Notes: a model not told the origin generated them from the sequence alone. DNA of 34,606 nt from CAZXVW01 sp964644025 (GCA_964644025.1 CAZXVW010000023.1:1-34606); one strand, 5' to 3'. Counted from the stretch's first letter, positions 8,580-18,060 are shown. Made by a program: numbers and translations.

Positions 8580-8822
8580 AGCAAGCGCGAAAGTCCTCCC
8601 GGCCGGTATTCGTCAGAGCGGGCGAATCCCATTTGCCGAAGCTCTGCTCTGGCCGCGCCACTCTTCTACCTCCGTTACAATAAACACGTCTCCGGCGATG
8701 GCGGCGGCCGCGGCCGGCTGCGGCGTCCCGGCTGGAAAATCGCAGCTTGCGGCGGCCCCGGGAATCCGGCGGGTGCGCCCGGCGGCTGATTCCGGAGTCA
8801 CTGGAAAGGAGCGGAAGAGTCT

Positions 8823-11228
8823 GTGAAACGCTTGCTGATTGGCACGATCCTTCTGGCGGCTCACCTGTGCTGGGCCGCGGTCCCTTCTCCGGAACAATAC
8901 TTCGGCTACCGGATGGGGACAGACCGGAAACTGGTTGCCTGGGACCAGGTGGTCTCCTATTTCCAACAACTCGGCCGGGCGAGTGATAAGATCCGGGTCG
9001 ACGTGCTCGGCCGCTCGACCGAGGGGCGTCCGTTCATCGCGGCCACCATCGCCGCGCCGGAGACGCTGCGCAACCTCGGCCGCTACCGTGAGATCCAGCA
9101 GAGGTTGGCTGACCCGCGGACGACGACGCCGGAGCAGGCCGAGCGGCTGATCGCGGCGGGCAAGACGGTGGTGATGATCACCTGTTCGATTCACGCCACC
9201 GAAGTCGGCTCGACGCAGACGGCGGTGGAGTTCGCCTACCGGATGGTCACCGAGGAGACGCCGAAGATCCGGGCCATCCTGGCGAACACGATCTTCCTCC
9301 TGGTGCCGTCGTTGAACCCGGACGGGGTGGAGATCGTGCGGCACTGGTATCAGCAGACGCTGGACACCGAGTTTGAAGGCACTCGCCCGCCGGAGCTGTA
9401 CCACAAATACATCGGCCACGACAACAACCGGGACTGGTACATCTTTTCCCAGGTGGAGACGCGGCTGACGGTATCGAAACTGCACAATGTGTGGCACCCG
9501 CAGATCGTCTACGACGTGCACCAGCAAAGCCCGTACGCCTCCCGCATGTTCCTGCCGCCGTGGATGGATCCGATTGATCCGAACATCGACCCGATCCTGG
9601 CGCAGTTGTGCAACATGATCGGCATCGGGATGGCGGCGGATTTGACCTCGGCCGGGAAGACGGGCGTGGTGATCAACGCCTCCTACGATTTCTGGACGCC
9701 GGCGCGGCACTACCAGGCCTATCACGCGGGGATGCGGATTCTGAGCGAGTCGGCCAGCGCGCGGCTGGCCACGCCGATTGTGGTCAAGCCGGAACAGATC
9801 CGGGAACGCGCCCGGGGCTACAATCCCCGCCAGAGAAGCTGGAACTACCTGGAGCCGTGGCTGGGCGGCAAGTGGACGCTGCGGGACATCGTGGACTACC
9901 AGGAGATTGCGTGGACCTCGTGCCTGTACCAGGCCGCCATACGCCGGGAGGACCTGCTGCGGAGCTTTTACCGCATTGGGGCGCGGGCGGTGGCGCGGAC
10001 CTCGCCATACGCTTTCGTGATTCCGGCGGCGCAGCGGGATCCCGGCGCAGCGCGGAAGATGCTCGAGACGCTGGCATTCGGCATGGTGGAGATCGAGAAA
10101 GCCACCGCCGCATTCACCGCCGGCGGGCGGCGCTACCCGGCCGGGACCTACGTGATCCGGATGCAGCAGCCTTACAGCTCCTTCGCCAAGACGCTGCTGG
10201 AGCGCCAGCACTACCCGGACCTGCGGGAGTATCCCGGCGGACCGCCGCGCCGGCCTTACGACGTCACCGCGCAGACGCTGCCCTTGCTGATGGGTGTTGA
10301 GACCGACACCATCGCGGAGCGTTTCACGGCCGCGCTGAAAAAAACCAGCGAGTTTACGTTTTCCCTGTCCGGCCGGCGGCCCGCACCCGGCGGCTGGGCC
10401 GCGGCGGATATCGATTCCTGGAAGCAAGTGAATCGGATCTGGCGGCAGGGCGGCGCCATCTGGCGCGACAAGCTGACCGGAGATTTCTACCCTGCCCCGA
10501 AGCAGGACCTGAACACGGTGCCCTTGCGGCGGCCGCGCGTGGGCCTGTACCGCAGCTATGTCCCGAGCATGGATGAGGGGTGGACGCGGTGGCTGCTCGA
10601 ACAGTTCGGCTTCGAGTACCGCAACGTGGAGAATCCGGAAATCACGGCCGGCAATCTGGGCCGCAGCTACGACGTCATCATCTTTCCCGACCAGCGGGCG
10701 TCGACGATTCGGAACGGCTACCGGCCGGGATCGATGCCCGAGCGCTATACCGGCGGGTTGAACGACCGCGCCCTCACCGAGCTGAAGGCATTTGCGGCCG
10801 CCGGCGGCACGCTGATTTTCTTGAACGGCTCGACTGAGTTCGCGCTGAAAAGCCTCGGCGCGGGCGCCGTGAACGTCCTGGACGGGGTGAGCAGTAGCAA
10901 GTTCTATTCGCCGGGCTCGTTGCTGAACGTCGAACTGGCGCAGCATCCACTGACTTACGGGCTCCCGCCGCGGATTGCGATCTGGTCCCAGCACAGCCCG
11001 GCTTTCGAGCCCGGGAAACCGGAAGGCGCCGTGACCGTGGCGCGGTACCCGCAATCGGGGATCCTGGCCTCGGGGTGGCTGCTCGGGGGCGAGCGGATTG
11101 CCGGGCGGGCAGCGCTGCTGGAGATCCCGCTGGGCAAGGGCCATCTCATCCTGTTCGGGATGAGGCCGCAGTACCGCGGCCAGAGCTACCAGAGCTTCAA
11201 GCTGCTGTTCAACGCGCTGGTGCGGTAA
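8823..11228 (+). CDS. Secreted M14-family zinc carboxypeptidase-like metallopeptidase
   Basis: From GTG 8823 this encodes 801 residues with a signal peptide (MKRLLIGTILLAAHLCWAAV). The zinc site of the M14 family is visible: H124-x-x-E127 in SIHATEVGS and the third ligand H233 in YDVHQQ, with the substrate-binding asparagine-arginine pair at N202-R203 in HDNNRDW. The catalytic domain covers about residues 20-330. The rest is a second region ending in a glutamine-amidotransferase-like fold (YDVIIFPDQRAS, then FAAAGGTLIFLNGS). Many acidobacterial and Bacteroidota 'M14 family' proteins share this length. It probably trims peptides in the periplasm. The catalytic glutamate near the end of the domain was not located with certainty. 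Confidence 0.88.
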   Translation: MKRLLIGTILLAAHLCWAAVPSPEQYFGYRMGTDRKLVAWDQVVSYFQQLGRASDKIRVDVLGRSTEGRPFIAATIAAPETLRNLGRYREIQQRLADPRTTTPEQAERLIAAGKTVVMITCSIHATEVGSTQTAVEFAYRMVTEETPKIRAILANTIFLLVPSLNPDGVEIVRHWYQQTLDTEFEGTRPPELYHKYIGHDNNRDWYIFSQVETRLTVSKLHNVWHPQIVYDVHQQSPYASRMFLPPWMDPIDPNIDPILAQLCNMIGIGMAADLTSAGKTGVVINASYDFWTPARHYQAYHAGMRILSESASARLATPIVVKPEQIRERARGYNPRQRSWNYLEPWLGGKWTLRDIVDYQEIAWTSCLYQAAIRREDLLRSFYRIGARAVARTSPYAFVIPAAQRDPGAARKMLETLAFGMVEIEKATAAFTAGGRRYPAGTYVIRMQQPYSSFAKTLLERQHYPDLREYPGGPPRRPYDVTAQTLPLLMGVETDTIAERFTAALKKTSEFTFSLSGRRPAPGGWAAADIDSWKQVNRIWRQGGAIWRDKLTGDFYPAPKQDLNTVPLRRPRVGLYRSYVPSMDEGWTRWLLEQFGFEYRNVENPEITAGNLGRSYDVIIFPDQRASTIRNGYRPGSMPERYTGGLNDRALTELKAFAAAGGTLIFLNGSTEFALKSLGAGAVNVLDGVSSSKFYSPGSLLNVELAQHPLTYGLPPRIAIWSQHSPAFEPGKPEGAVTVARYPQSGILASGWLLGGERIAGRAALLEIPLGKGHLILFGMRPQYRGQSYQSFKLLFNALVR

Positions 11229-11261
11229 AACGGCCGGGCCGGCGCGAGTCCGTTCGACGGG

Positions 11262-11325
11262 GCTGGTCGCTGGTCCTTAGTCGCTGGTCCTTAGTCGCTG
11301 GTCCTTGGTCGCTGGTCGCTGGTCG
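11262..11325 (+). repeat. Tandem array of 14-bp unit GTCGCTGGTCCTTA
   Basis: Units begin at 11266, 11280 and 11294 (the last with a final G), followed from 11308 by shorter 7-bp GTCGCTG copies. A related single copy lies at 1114-1142 on the opposite strand. The array ends next to the transposase remnant. Confidence 0.85.
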
Positions 11326-11350
11326 GCCAGGATGAATGAGACGCAACGGA

Positions 11351-11524
11351 CCGGTCAGCGTTGAGCACGCAGGAACCGAGCTTCGGCACAGAGCGTCTCA
11401 GAACACCGATCTGGTGGCGCAAGGCGAGGATCTCCAAGCAGAATGCGGCTCGCGTTGCAAGGTTTGCCGGGACGGTGGCAAGCAGAGGCAGCCAACAGTG
11501 GCGCATGCCATTGGAAAGGCTCAC
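11351..11524 (-). pseudogene. 5' remnant of an integrase-core (rve-type) transposase gene
   Basis: The minus-strand frame from ATG 11524 contains RAAFCLEILALRHQIGVLRR followed by SVPK and NADR. This is the hallmark N-terminus of integrase-core transposases, whose members usually continue into LTxADRLxWxWLSRLW and a DDE core. Here the similarity stops after about 58 codons and the frame runs into the tandem repeat. No DDE core or terminal inverted repeats are visible. It marks past mobile-element activity just left of the sigma/receptor locus. Confidence 0.6.
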
Positions 11525-11712
11525 AGCGATACGCTAACCTTAAGAAAACTAGCGGGATCTCTGGCAGGGAGTTAAGGCCATCTCCCTGACCGCCTGGATA
11601 CCACTTTCGGGCTGCAAAGGCGAATTACGAAGGCCTCTTGTCGCGAAACCGTGGCCCAACCGCTACTTAGATATATTGAGGTGGCGCCTGGGCAGATAAG
11701 CCGGACCATGAG

Positions 11713-12273
11713 ATGAATGCGGAGGAAGCCAACCGGCTGGTGACGAGTCTGTACGACTCGCGCTACGCCGGGCTGGTACGCTTTGCCACGCGGTATGTCG
11801 GCTCCGTCGACACCGCAGAAGACCTTGTGCAGGAAACATTTATGGACCTGTACCGGGCGCTGCGGACCGGAACCAAGGTTAAAAACGTCGCGGCATGGGC
11901 TTCCTGTGTGGTTCGAAGAAAGATATTTCGGGAACTTGATGCGGCCAACTCACGGGAGAAACTCAGCCAGGATGTGGACTGTGAGCGCCTGGCGGCTGTC
12001 AACCCGGCGCCAGCCGAAGACTACGACCGCTGGGGGCGTGAAGTTCGCGAGTTGTTCCACGTTCTGTCGCGGCGGGAAGAAGAGGTGATTGTCCTCCGGT
12101 TGTCGGGGATGAAGTACCGTGAAATCGCCAAGGAACTGGGCATCAGTCCGAATTCCGTGAACGCTTTACTGTCCCGCGCTCTTCGCAAGCTACAGGCGGC
12201 GAGGAAAGCGGGAATCGAAAGTAAGCCGGTGTTCCAATATGCGGCTCAGGACGATTCAAGGACATTGCACTGA
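11713..12273 (+). CDS. ECF-type RNA polymerase sigma factor
   Basis: This 186-residue protein has the normal ECF length. Region 2 contains VDTAEDLVQETFMDLYRAL (core binding and -10 recognition). Region 4 is LSRREEEVIVLRLSGMKYRE followed by IAKELGISPNSVNALLSRAL, the -35 helix-turn-helix. A second ATG at 11708 is out of frame; the chosen start fits the family N-terminus. Its 3' end overlaps the anti-sigma gene by 35 nt, and the receptor gene follows, so it most likely directs transcription of this locus and possibly of the sulfatase/glycosidase genes downstream. The signal is inferred to arrive through the anti-sigma protein. Confidence 0.93.
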   Translation: MNAEEANRLVTSLYDSRYAGLVRFATRYVGSVDTAEDLVQETFMDLYRALRTGTKVKNVAAWASCVVRRKIFRELDAANSREKLSQDVDCERLAAVNPAPAEDYDRWGREVRELFHVLSRREEEVIVLRLSGMKYREIAKELGISPNSVNALLSRALRKLQAARKAGIESKPVFQYAAQDDSRTLH

Positions 12274-14359
12274 CGAGGCGCTGTTGGCGTTTCTGGACGC
12301 GGAACTGCGGCCCGATCAACGTCTACTCGTCGAGCGGCATCTCGGCGGCTGCTGGCAGTGTCGCAGCCGGTTGGACGAAATCGAGCGCCAGGCCCAGGCA
12401 ACAGCAAAATCCTACGCGGACGAGGGACCTTTCGGTCTGGAGCGGGTCATTGCCGCGAAGCGTCGTTTTCAGGCGTGGGCACGCGAGTATGAACGACAGC
12501 AGCAATGTGAGCCCCGGATGGGGCATCTCCTCCGGCCTCGCCCGCATTTCGTATTCGGTGGCGCGGCCATCGCCGCAGTAGCCATGATTGCCGCTTTTCT
12601 CTGGTTCTCACGGCCTGGCAACCCGCCGGTGGCGGAACTGATTACAGCAGCCCGGCAGGCAGAGGCTGAGACTCTGGAGGGTGGCTCTTTCCTGGGGCAG
12701 GAGTTCCGGCTGGAAGTGGCCAGGAGTGGAAAGATCAATTCGGTGTCGCGGGGCCGGCTGAGCATCTATGCCGATACTGAAACGGGGCGCTTTGCAGCCC
12801 TCTGGCACGGCTCCGGTGGGGATCTGAAACAGGCGGTCTGGCGGCCCAGCCGGACCGAGGAGTATCTCTACGAGCCAGCGCCGAGCCCGCGTGCGGTGCG
12901 AATTGAGCCCTCGGCGCGCAAGACGGTGACTTTTGCCGATCTGGCCAACTCCGGCGCCCGAATTGAAGCATTCGAGACGGTGTTCATGGACTGGATACGG
13001 AGTCACCGCTGGCGACCGGTGTCGTTGATGGCCAACGTGCTCGTGTTCGCGGGCCAGCGTGGCGTGGTGCTTTCCGTCGAGCGTGGACTTTCCCGGGAGG
13101 GGGAGCGAATCCTTCGCCTGCGCGCACGGCGCAAAACCGAAACCACATCGGCGGAGTTGGTAGTTGAACTCGATGCCGAGTCTCTCCGCCCTCGTTTGCA
13201 ATCGCTGCGCCTGGTGTCAGGATCGGAGACTCTGGAGCTGAGACTGATCCCGGAGCGAGCGGAACTGATGCCGGCTGCCTTTGTGAAGCCGTCCCTGTTC
13301 CGGCCGGACGTGCCACTGGCGCCGGCTCCGGAGCGACGCCGTTCGCGACCGCGACCGGTGGCGCGACCGCCGGCGCCGTCGGCTCCACCAACCGTGGCCA
13401 TGGCCGCTCCGACGGCTTCGGAGCTCGACATGACAGAGGTGCAAATCCGGTTTGCGCTACACCGTGCGCGCGCCTGTCTTGGCGAACCGATCGAAGTTCG
13501 AAGGCAGCCAGACGGTATTCGGGTCCAGGGAGTAGTAAACAGTACCCGCCGCAAGGAGACGCTGGAGGCGGCCCTATCGGCCATCGGGGCGCCGGATTTC
13601 GTCACCGTCGACATTCGCACCCTCGAAGACGTGGCGGCAGGATCGATTGTGCCGGAAGGGCGCAGCGCGCAGCGACAATCTCTCAAAGTGGCGCCGGGCC
13701 GGACTCCGATGGAAGCCGCTCTGGAACGCTATTTCCGGGAAGCCGCGGCGGGAGACGAAACCGCGCCCAGCGTCAACATGCGTGTGTTGCAACTGACGAA
13801 CGAGGTGGTGGAACTTTCCGCGGCGCTGCGTGATGAGGCATGGGCACTGCGTCGCCTCGCAACTCAGTATCCTCCGGAAAGAACCGCCAGGTTGCTTTCG
13901 CCGGCAAGAGCGTTGTTGCAGGAAATGCTGAGCGACCACACCGCCCGGCTGCGGGTGATGGGAGAAACCTTGCGGGACAAGCTGAGTCCGGTGTTTTCTT
14001 TTCTCGGCGTCGCGCCGGCGATGCCGGAGCTTCGAGCTGCCGGGCCGGTACCGTGGCAAGTCGCCGCAGATTCGATTCACCGGGAGATTGTGGACTTCCA
14101 CCGGCGGGTAATGGTGCTTTTTGCGGGGGACCGGCCTGCCGGCGGAGTGGCGGACGCCGGTGTCGCCAGGCAAGAGGATTCGGCTGCACATCTGCTGGGG
14201 ACGCTTCTTGCTCTCAGCAGCGGCCTTTCAGAGCTGGAAACACAAATCGTAGAAGACTTTTTCATCGGGAGCAGACTGGCCGCAGGCCAATCGGCACCTG
14301 AAAATTCCAAGTTACAAGGAAGAAATCCAAGAGGACTCCAAGAATCCAAGAATCAATGA
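12239..14359 (+). CDS. Membrane anti-sigma factor with large extracytoplasmic region
   Basis: The gene overlaps the sigma gene by 35 nt and encodes 706 residues. Residues 9-50 form a zf-HC2/ZAS-type zinc finger: an N-terminal HCTDEALLAFLDAEL and the H34-x3-C38-x2-C41 cluster. A transmembrane helix lies at about 104-123 (FVFGGAAIAAVAMIAAFLWF). Outside the membrane come about 230 residues of beta-rich sequence, a proline/arginine-rich linker (about 354-393), a BON-like stretch (about 395-465, with LGEPIEVRRQPDGIRVQGVV), and a helical C-terminal part (about 490-640). Ordinary anti-sigma factors have 200-350 residues, so the outer part is unusually long. The inferred role is to hold the ECF factor until the outer part senses a signal, perhaps from the receptor encoded 8 nt downstream. 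The last codons sit in a purine-rich AATCCAAG micro-repeat. Confidence 0.8.
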   Translation: MRLRTIQGHCTDEALLAFLDAELRPDQRLLVERHLGGCWQCRSRLDEIERQAQATAKSYADEGPFGLERVIAAKRRFQAWAREYERQQQCEPRMGHLLRPRPHFVFGGAAIAAVAMIAAFLWFSRPGNPPVAELITAARQAEAETLEGGSFLGQEFRLEVARSGKINSVSRGRLSIYADTETGRFAALWHGSGGDLKQAVWRPSRTEEYLYEPAPSPRAVRIEPSARKTVTFADLANSGARIEAFETVFMDWIRSHRWRPVSLMANVLVFAGQRGVVLSVERGLSREGERILRLRARRKTETTSAELVVELDAESLRPRLQSLRLVSGSETLELRLIPERAELMPAAFVKPSLFRPDVPLAPAPERRRSRPRPVARPPAPSAPPTVAMAAPTASELDMTEVQIRFALHRARACLGEPIEVRRQPDGIRVQGVVNSTRRKETLEAALSAIGAPDFVTVDIRTLEDVAAGSIVPEGRSAQRQSLKVAPGRTPMEAALERYFREAAAGDETAPSVNMRVLQLTNEVVELSAALRDEAWALRRLATQYPPERTARLLSPARALLQEMLSDHTARLRVMGETLRDKLSPVFSFLGVAPAMPELRAAGPVPWQVAADSIHREIVDFHRRVMVLFAGDRPAGGVADAGVARQEDSAAHLLGTLLALSSGLSELETQIVEDFFIGSRLAAGQSAPENSKLQGRNPRGLQESKNQ

Positions 14360-14367
14360 GGTTACGT

Positions 14368-17300
14368 ATGAATCGCTGCAGAATAACTCTGATCGTTTTT
14401 TCCGCGGTGCTGTGCTGTTCGCTAGCGTTGTTCGGCCAGACGCAGAAGGCGCGCCTCACGGGCACCGTTAGCGATACGAGCGGCGCCGTCATTCCGGACG
14501 CGCAGGTCACGGCAACGAACACGGATACTGGAATCAAGAGAGAGGTGACGACCAACCAGTACGGTCTGTACACCATTCCACTTCTGGATCCTGGTTCCTA
14601 CGAGTTGCTGGTGCAGAAAGAAGGGTTTCGGTCAACGACCCGCTCCGGCATTACCTTGCACGTGAGCGACACGGTGCGGGTGGATTTCGTGCTGGAAGTG
14701 GGAGCGGTGACGGAAAGCGTCGTGGTGGAGGCCGCGGTTCCATTGCTGCAGACTTCGAAGGCCTCTCAAGGTGAAGTCATCGACAACGTGCAGGTGACCA
14801 ACCTGCCGCTCAACGGCCGCAGTGCATTTCGCCTGGCGCAACTTACCCCCGGATTCATCGGGACTCGCGGGGCCCAGGGCCAATTTGGCGATGTTCCGGT
14901 GAACACGACCTGGGACGCCAATTTTTCCATTAACGGCGGCCAGGGCACAAGCAACGAGATTCACATTGACGGGACGCCCAGTACGGCCGGCTATTTCAAC
15001 CAGATCACGACGATGCCGTCGGTGGACGCATTGCAGGAGTTCAAGGTGCTCACGAACTCGATGTCGGCTGAGTACGGCCGCCTGGGGGGCGGGGTGTTGA
15101 ACGTCTCGACAAAATCGGGGACGAACGAATACCATGGCACGCTGTTCGAGTTTCTGCGGAACGATGTCTTTGACGCGAATGAGTACTTCAACAAACGCGC
15201 CGGCCGCGACATCCCCGCATTTCGCATGAACCAGTACGGTGGCTCCTTCGGCGGTCCGGTACAGCTTCCGAAGCTATACAACGGCAAGGAAAGGACCTTC
15301 TTCTTCTTCAACTATGAAGCTACCCGCTGGCGCCGTGGCGACGTCTTCACCACCAACGTGCCCACCATGCTGCAACGGCAAGGAGATTTTTCGCAGACGC
15401 TGAACAACAAGGGCCAGTTGGTAGTGGTGTATGATCCACTGTCAACCCGGCCTGATCCGAGCCATCCCGGACGGTTCATCCGCGACGCGTTCGCGGGAAA
15501 TATCCTTCCGCCGGACCGCATTGATCCGGTCAGTAAGAACATCGCGGGGTACTACCCGGAGCCGAACACCCCAGGCGTTCAATATACGAACGCGAGTAAC
15601 TACATCAGCAACAAACCACGCAAGATCAACAAGGACCAGTACAACTTCCGCCTCGATCACAACATTACGGACATGAACCGGATCTTCGGGCGGTACTCCC
15701 AGGATGATACCGATCTGTGCCAACCCGACCGGTTTGGGAATGTGGCATCGCCGGGCCTTGGCAACATTGGCTGCACCAGTTGGTTCAACAAGAGCGCAAC
15801 GCTCCAGGATATGCACACGTTCAATCCCACGACGATCTTTGACATTCGCTACGGCTTCGCCCGGTGGTACCAGACACGTAAAAGCCGGAGTTATGGATTT
15901 GACAACAGCAAGCTGGGCCTCCCCGCCGAATTGGTAGCCGAGATGCAGGTCCCAATGTTTCCGAATGTTAGCGTCCAAGGCTATTCCTCACTCGGGCCGT
16001 TCAACAACATGTTCTTCGTGAACGGGAACGATACGCACAGCTTGCTGGCTTCTGTCACCAAGGTAATGGGCCGGCACGTGATCAAAACCGGGACAGACCT
16101 GCGCATCGCACGGATCAACAACCTGCAAGCCAGCCGGCCAAACGGCCAGTACAGCTTCACCCGCCGTTTCACCCAGGGACCGGATCCGTTGAAGGGTTCC
16201 GCGGTAGCCGGTGATGGGTTTGCAACGATGTTGTTGGGCGCGTTGAACAGCGGCGGCATCAACAAGATGTCAGGCGTCGCGATGCAGAACTACTATTTTG
16301 CGGCGTTTGTCCAGGATGATTTTCAGGTGTCGACACGGCTGACCCTGAATCTCGGGCTGCGCTACGAGACCGAGAGTCCTTACACGGAGCGGTATGACGC
16401 GCTCGCCAATTTTGACTACGATGCGCCGAGCCCGGTGGCCAATCCTTACTTCCCGAACCTCACCGGCGCGCTCTTCTATGCAAACGCCGGCAGCAACCAC
16501 TCGCGGCACGTGACGCGCTGGGAGAAGGTTAATTTCGCACCCCGTGCGGGGATTGCCTACCGGTTAACGGACAAGACGGTGATTCGTGCCGGCGCCGGTC
16601 TGTTCTACGCGCCGTTGCAGATCAGCAACAACGCGGTGGCGTTTCAACCAGACTACGGGTATCAGGCCACTACTGCGATCATCGGTTCCATCGATGGGAA
16701 CCTGACGCCGTATACTTACATGTCGAACCCCTTCCCCGACGGCGTGAACCAGCCGACAGGCAAGTCCCTGGGCGCTCGCACTTATCTGGGACAAGGCTTT
16801 GCCGTCTGGGACAAGGAACTGAATCAGCCGTACTCCGGGCAGTGGAATTTCAGCATTCAACGGCAACTTCCGAGCGGAATCGCCGTTGATCTGGCATACA
16901 CCGGTACGAGCGGGGTCCATCTGGCACGCTCGCGGCAATTGAACGCCCTGCCGACGCAGTTCCTGTCGATGAAAAGTGATCTGCTCAAAACAGTGGACAA
17001 TCCGTTCTATGGTTTGATTGACACTGGGGTGATGAGCAAGCCGAAGGTAACCGTCAGCAGATTGTTGCGCCCGTTCCCGCAGTATGAGGGCATCAATATT
17101 CTGAACTCGACTTCCGGCCATTCCAGTTATCATGCGTTCCAGGCCAAGGTAGAGCGGCGACTCACCACCGGCTTGAGCTTCCTGCTCGCCTACACTGCTG
17201 GCAAGCTGATCAGTGATGCGCCGTGGGCAACCACGGGGATTGGACCAGACAACGGTTCCGGCGGGTTTCAGGACTGGTACAACCTCCGGGCCGAACGGTC

Positions 17301-17877
17301 ATTGTCGGCCCAAGACGTCAGCCAGAGCTTCGTTCTCAACGGAACCTACGAGCTGCCCTTCGGACCGGGAAGAGCCATCGGTTCGGGCACCAGTGGCTTT
17401 CTCGGCAAGCTGATCGGTGGCTGGCAGTTGAACGGTATTCTGACGCTGACAACCGGCAACCCGCTGACAGTCACCACCCAGACCAACAACACGAACTCGC
17501 TGGGCGGGGGTTCGAGGCCGAACAGCACGGGGCAGTCGGCCGCGTTTGAGGGCAACCGCAGCCGCGACGAGCAAATCAACCAATGGTTCAATACCGAGGT
17601 TTTCACCCTGCCTGATTCGTTCACCTTTGGCAATGTTGCGCGGACACTTCCGGACGCACGGGAGCCAGGGGTGAAGAATCTTGACATTTCGGTATTCAAA
17701 AACACGAAGATTGGCGAGCGAGTCAACCTCCAGTTCCGTGCGGAGTTCTTCAATGCGTTCAACCATGTCAACTTCGCCGCCCCGAATACGAGCATGGGGT
17801 CGAAGAACTTCGGCCGGATCACCGGCACGGCGAGACTGCCGCGTGTCGGCCAGTTGGCATTGAAACTTACTTTCTGA
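14368..17877 (+). CDS. Oar-like TonB-dependent outer-membrane receptor with carboxypeptidase-regulatory domain
   Basis: From ATG 14368 (GAGG at 14358-14361, 6 nt spacing) this encodes 1169 residues. An ATG at 14356 overlapping the upstream stop is in frame and only adds four residues. After the signal peptide, residues about 25-110 form a CarboxypepD_reg domain (ARLTGTVSDTSGAVIPDAQV). A plug follows (NVQVTNLPLNGRSAFRLAQL), and then a long barrel with GGVLNVSTKSGTNEYHG, a typical FFFFNYE strand and a C-terminal strand ending in LALKLTF. This is the expanded acidobacterial receptor family. No STN signalling domain is present. It probably imports large ligands, and the operon position behind a sigma/anti-sigma pair suggests regulated glycan uptake. 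No SusD-like partner follows. Confidence 0.9.
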   Translation: MNRCRITLIVFSAVLCCSLALFGQTQKARLTGTVSDTSGAVIPDAQVTATNTDTGIKREVTTNQYGLYTIPLLDPGSYELLVQKEGFRSTTRSGITLHVSDTVRVDFVLEVGAVTESVVVEAAVPLLQTSKASQGEVIDNVQVTNLPLNGRSAFRLAQLTPGFIGTRGAQGQFGDVPVNTTWDANFSINGGQGTSNEIHIDGTPSTAGYFNQITTMPSVDALQEFKVLTNSMSAEYGRLGGGVLNVSTKSGTNEYHGTLFEFLRNDVFDANEYFNKRAGRDIPAFRMNQYGGSFGGPVQLPKLYNGKERTFFFFNYEATRWRRGDVFTTNVPTMLQRQGDFSQTLNNKGQLVVVYDPLSTRPDPSHPGRFIRDAFAGNILPPDRIDPVSKNIAGYYPEPNTPGVQYTNASNYISNKPRKINKDQYNFRLDHNITDMNRIFGRYSQDDTDLCQPDRFGNVASPGLGNIGCTSWFNKSATLQDMHTFNPTTIFDIRYGFARWYQTRKSRSYGFDNSKLGLPAELVAEMQVPMFPNVSVQGYSSLGPFNNMFFVNGNDTHSLLASVTKVMGRHVIKTGTDLRIARINNLQASRPNGQYSFTRRFTQGPDPLKGSAVAGDGFATMLLGALNSGGINKMSGVAMQNYYFAAFVQDDFQVSTRLTLNLGLRYETESPYTERYDALANFDYDAPSPVANPYFPNLTGALFYANAGSNHSRHVTRWEKVNFAPRAGIAYRLTDKTVIRAGAGLFYAPLQISNNAVAFQPDYGYQATTAIIGSIDGNLTPYTYMSNPFPDGVNQPTGKSLGARTYLGQGFAVWDKELNQPYSGQWNFSIQRQLPSGIAVDLAYTGTSGVHLARSRQLNALPTQFLSMKSDLLKTVDNPFYGLIDTGVMSKPKVTVSRLLRPFPQYEGINILNSTSGHSSYHAFQAKVERRLTTGLSFLLAYTAGKLISDAPWATTGIGPDNGSGGFQDWYNLRAERSLSAQDVSQSFVLNGTYELPFGPGRAIGSGTSGFLGKLIGGWQLNGILTLTTGNPLTVTTQTNNTNSLGGGSRPNSTGQSAAFEGNRSRDEQINQWFNTEVFTLPDSFTFGNVARTLPDAREPGVKNLDISVFKNTKIGERVNLQFRAEFFNAFNHVNFAAPNTSMGSKNFGRITGTARLPRVGQLALKLTF

Positions 17878-17899
17878 CGGGTAATCGCCCGGCACCGTA

Positions 17900-17943
17900 G
17901 CTCTGCTCTCTCAAGGATCATCACCGCCCGCGGAGAGCAGAGC
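17900..17943 (+). terminator. 11-bp perfect inverted repeat after the receptor gene
   Basis: GCTCTGCTCTC (17900-17910) and GAGAGCAGAGC (17933-17943) pair perfectly around a 22-base spacer, 23 nt after the stop. CTCTCTT follows. It could terminate the sigma/anti-sigma/receptor transcript or be a processing or binding site. A TACAAT box at 17950-17955 lies immediately downstream. Confidence 0.5.
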
Positions 17944-18060
17944 CTCTCTTACAATCTCAGCATTTGGAGCCGATTCCCGGCCACGAAAGAGCAACCGCAT
18001 TGAGCGAGACGGAAACCAGAATCTAACGGACCTCGGGAGCCGGCAAGGAGGTAAATTACC

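Larger units (their letters stand above)
11229..11712. other. Intergenic region with repeat array and transposase remnant
   Basis: The 484 bases between the M14 gene and the sigma factor hold the tandem array at 11262-11325 and the leftward integrase/transposase remnant at 11351-11524. An AT-rich stretch, TAGATATATTGAGG, around 11667-11680 may contain the sigma-factor promoter. No other gene is seen. Confidence 0.55.

Noticed and set aside
8613..11144. An 843-residue open frame on the minus strand
   Set aside because: It lies opposite the M14 peptidase gene, whose zinc motifs and signal peptide are clear. The antisense frame is Arg/Pro/His-rich with no recognisable domain, as expected from GC-rich codon bias.
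14368..17877. STN signalling domain at the receptor N-terminus
   Set aside because: After the signal peptide the sequence goes directly into a carboxypeptidase-regulatory domain and then the plug. No STN-like segment was found.
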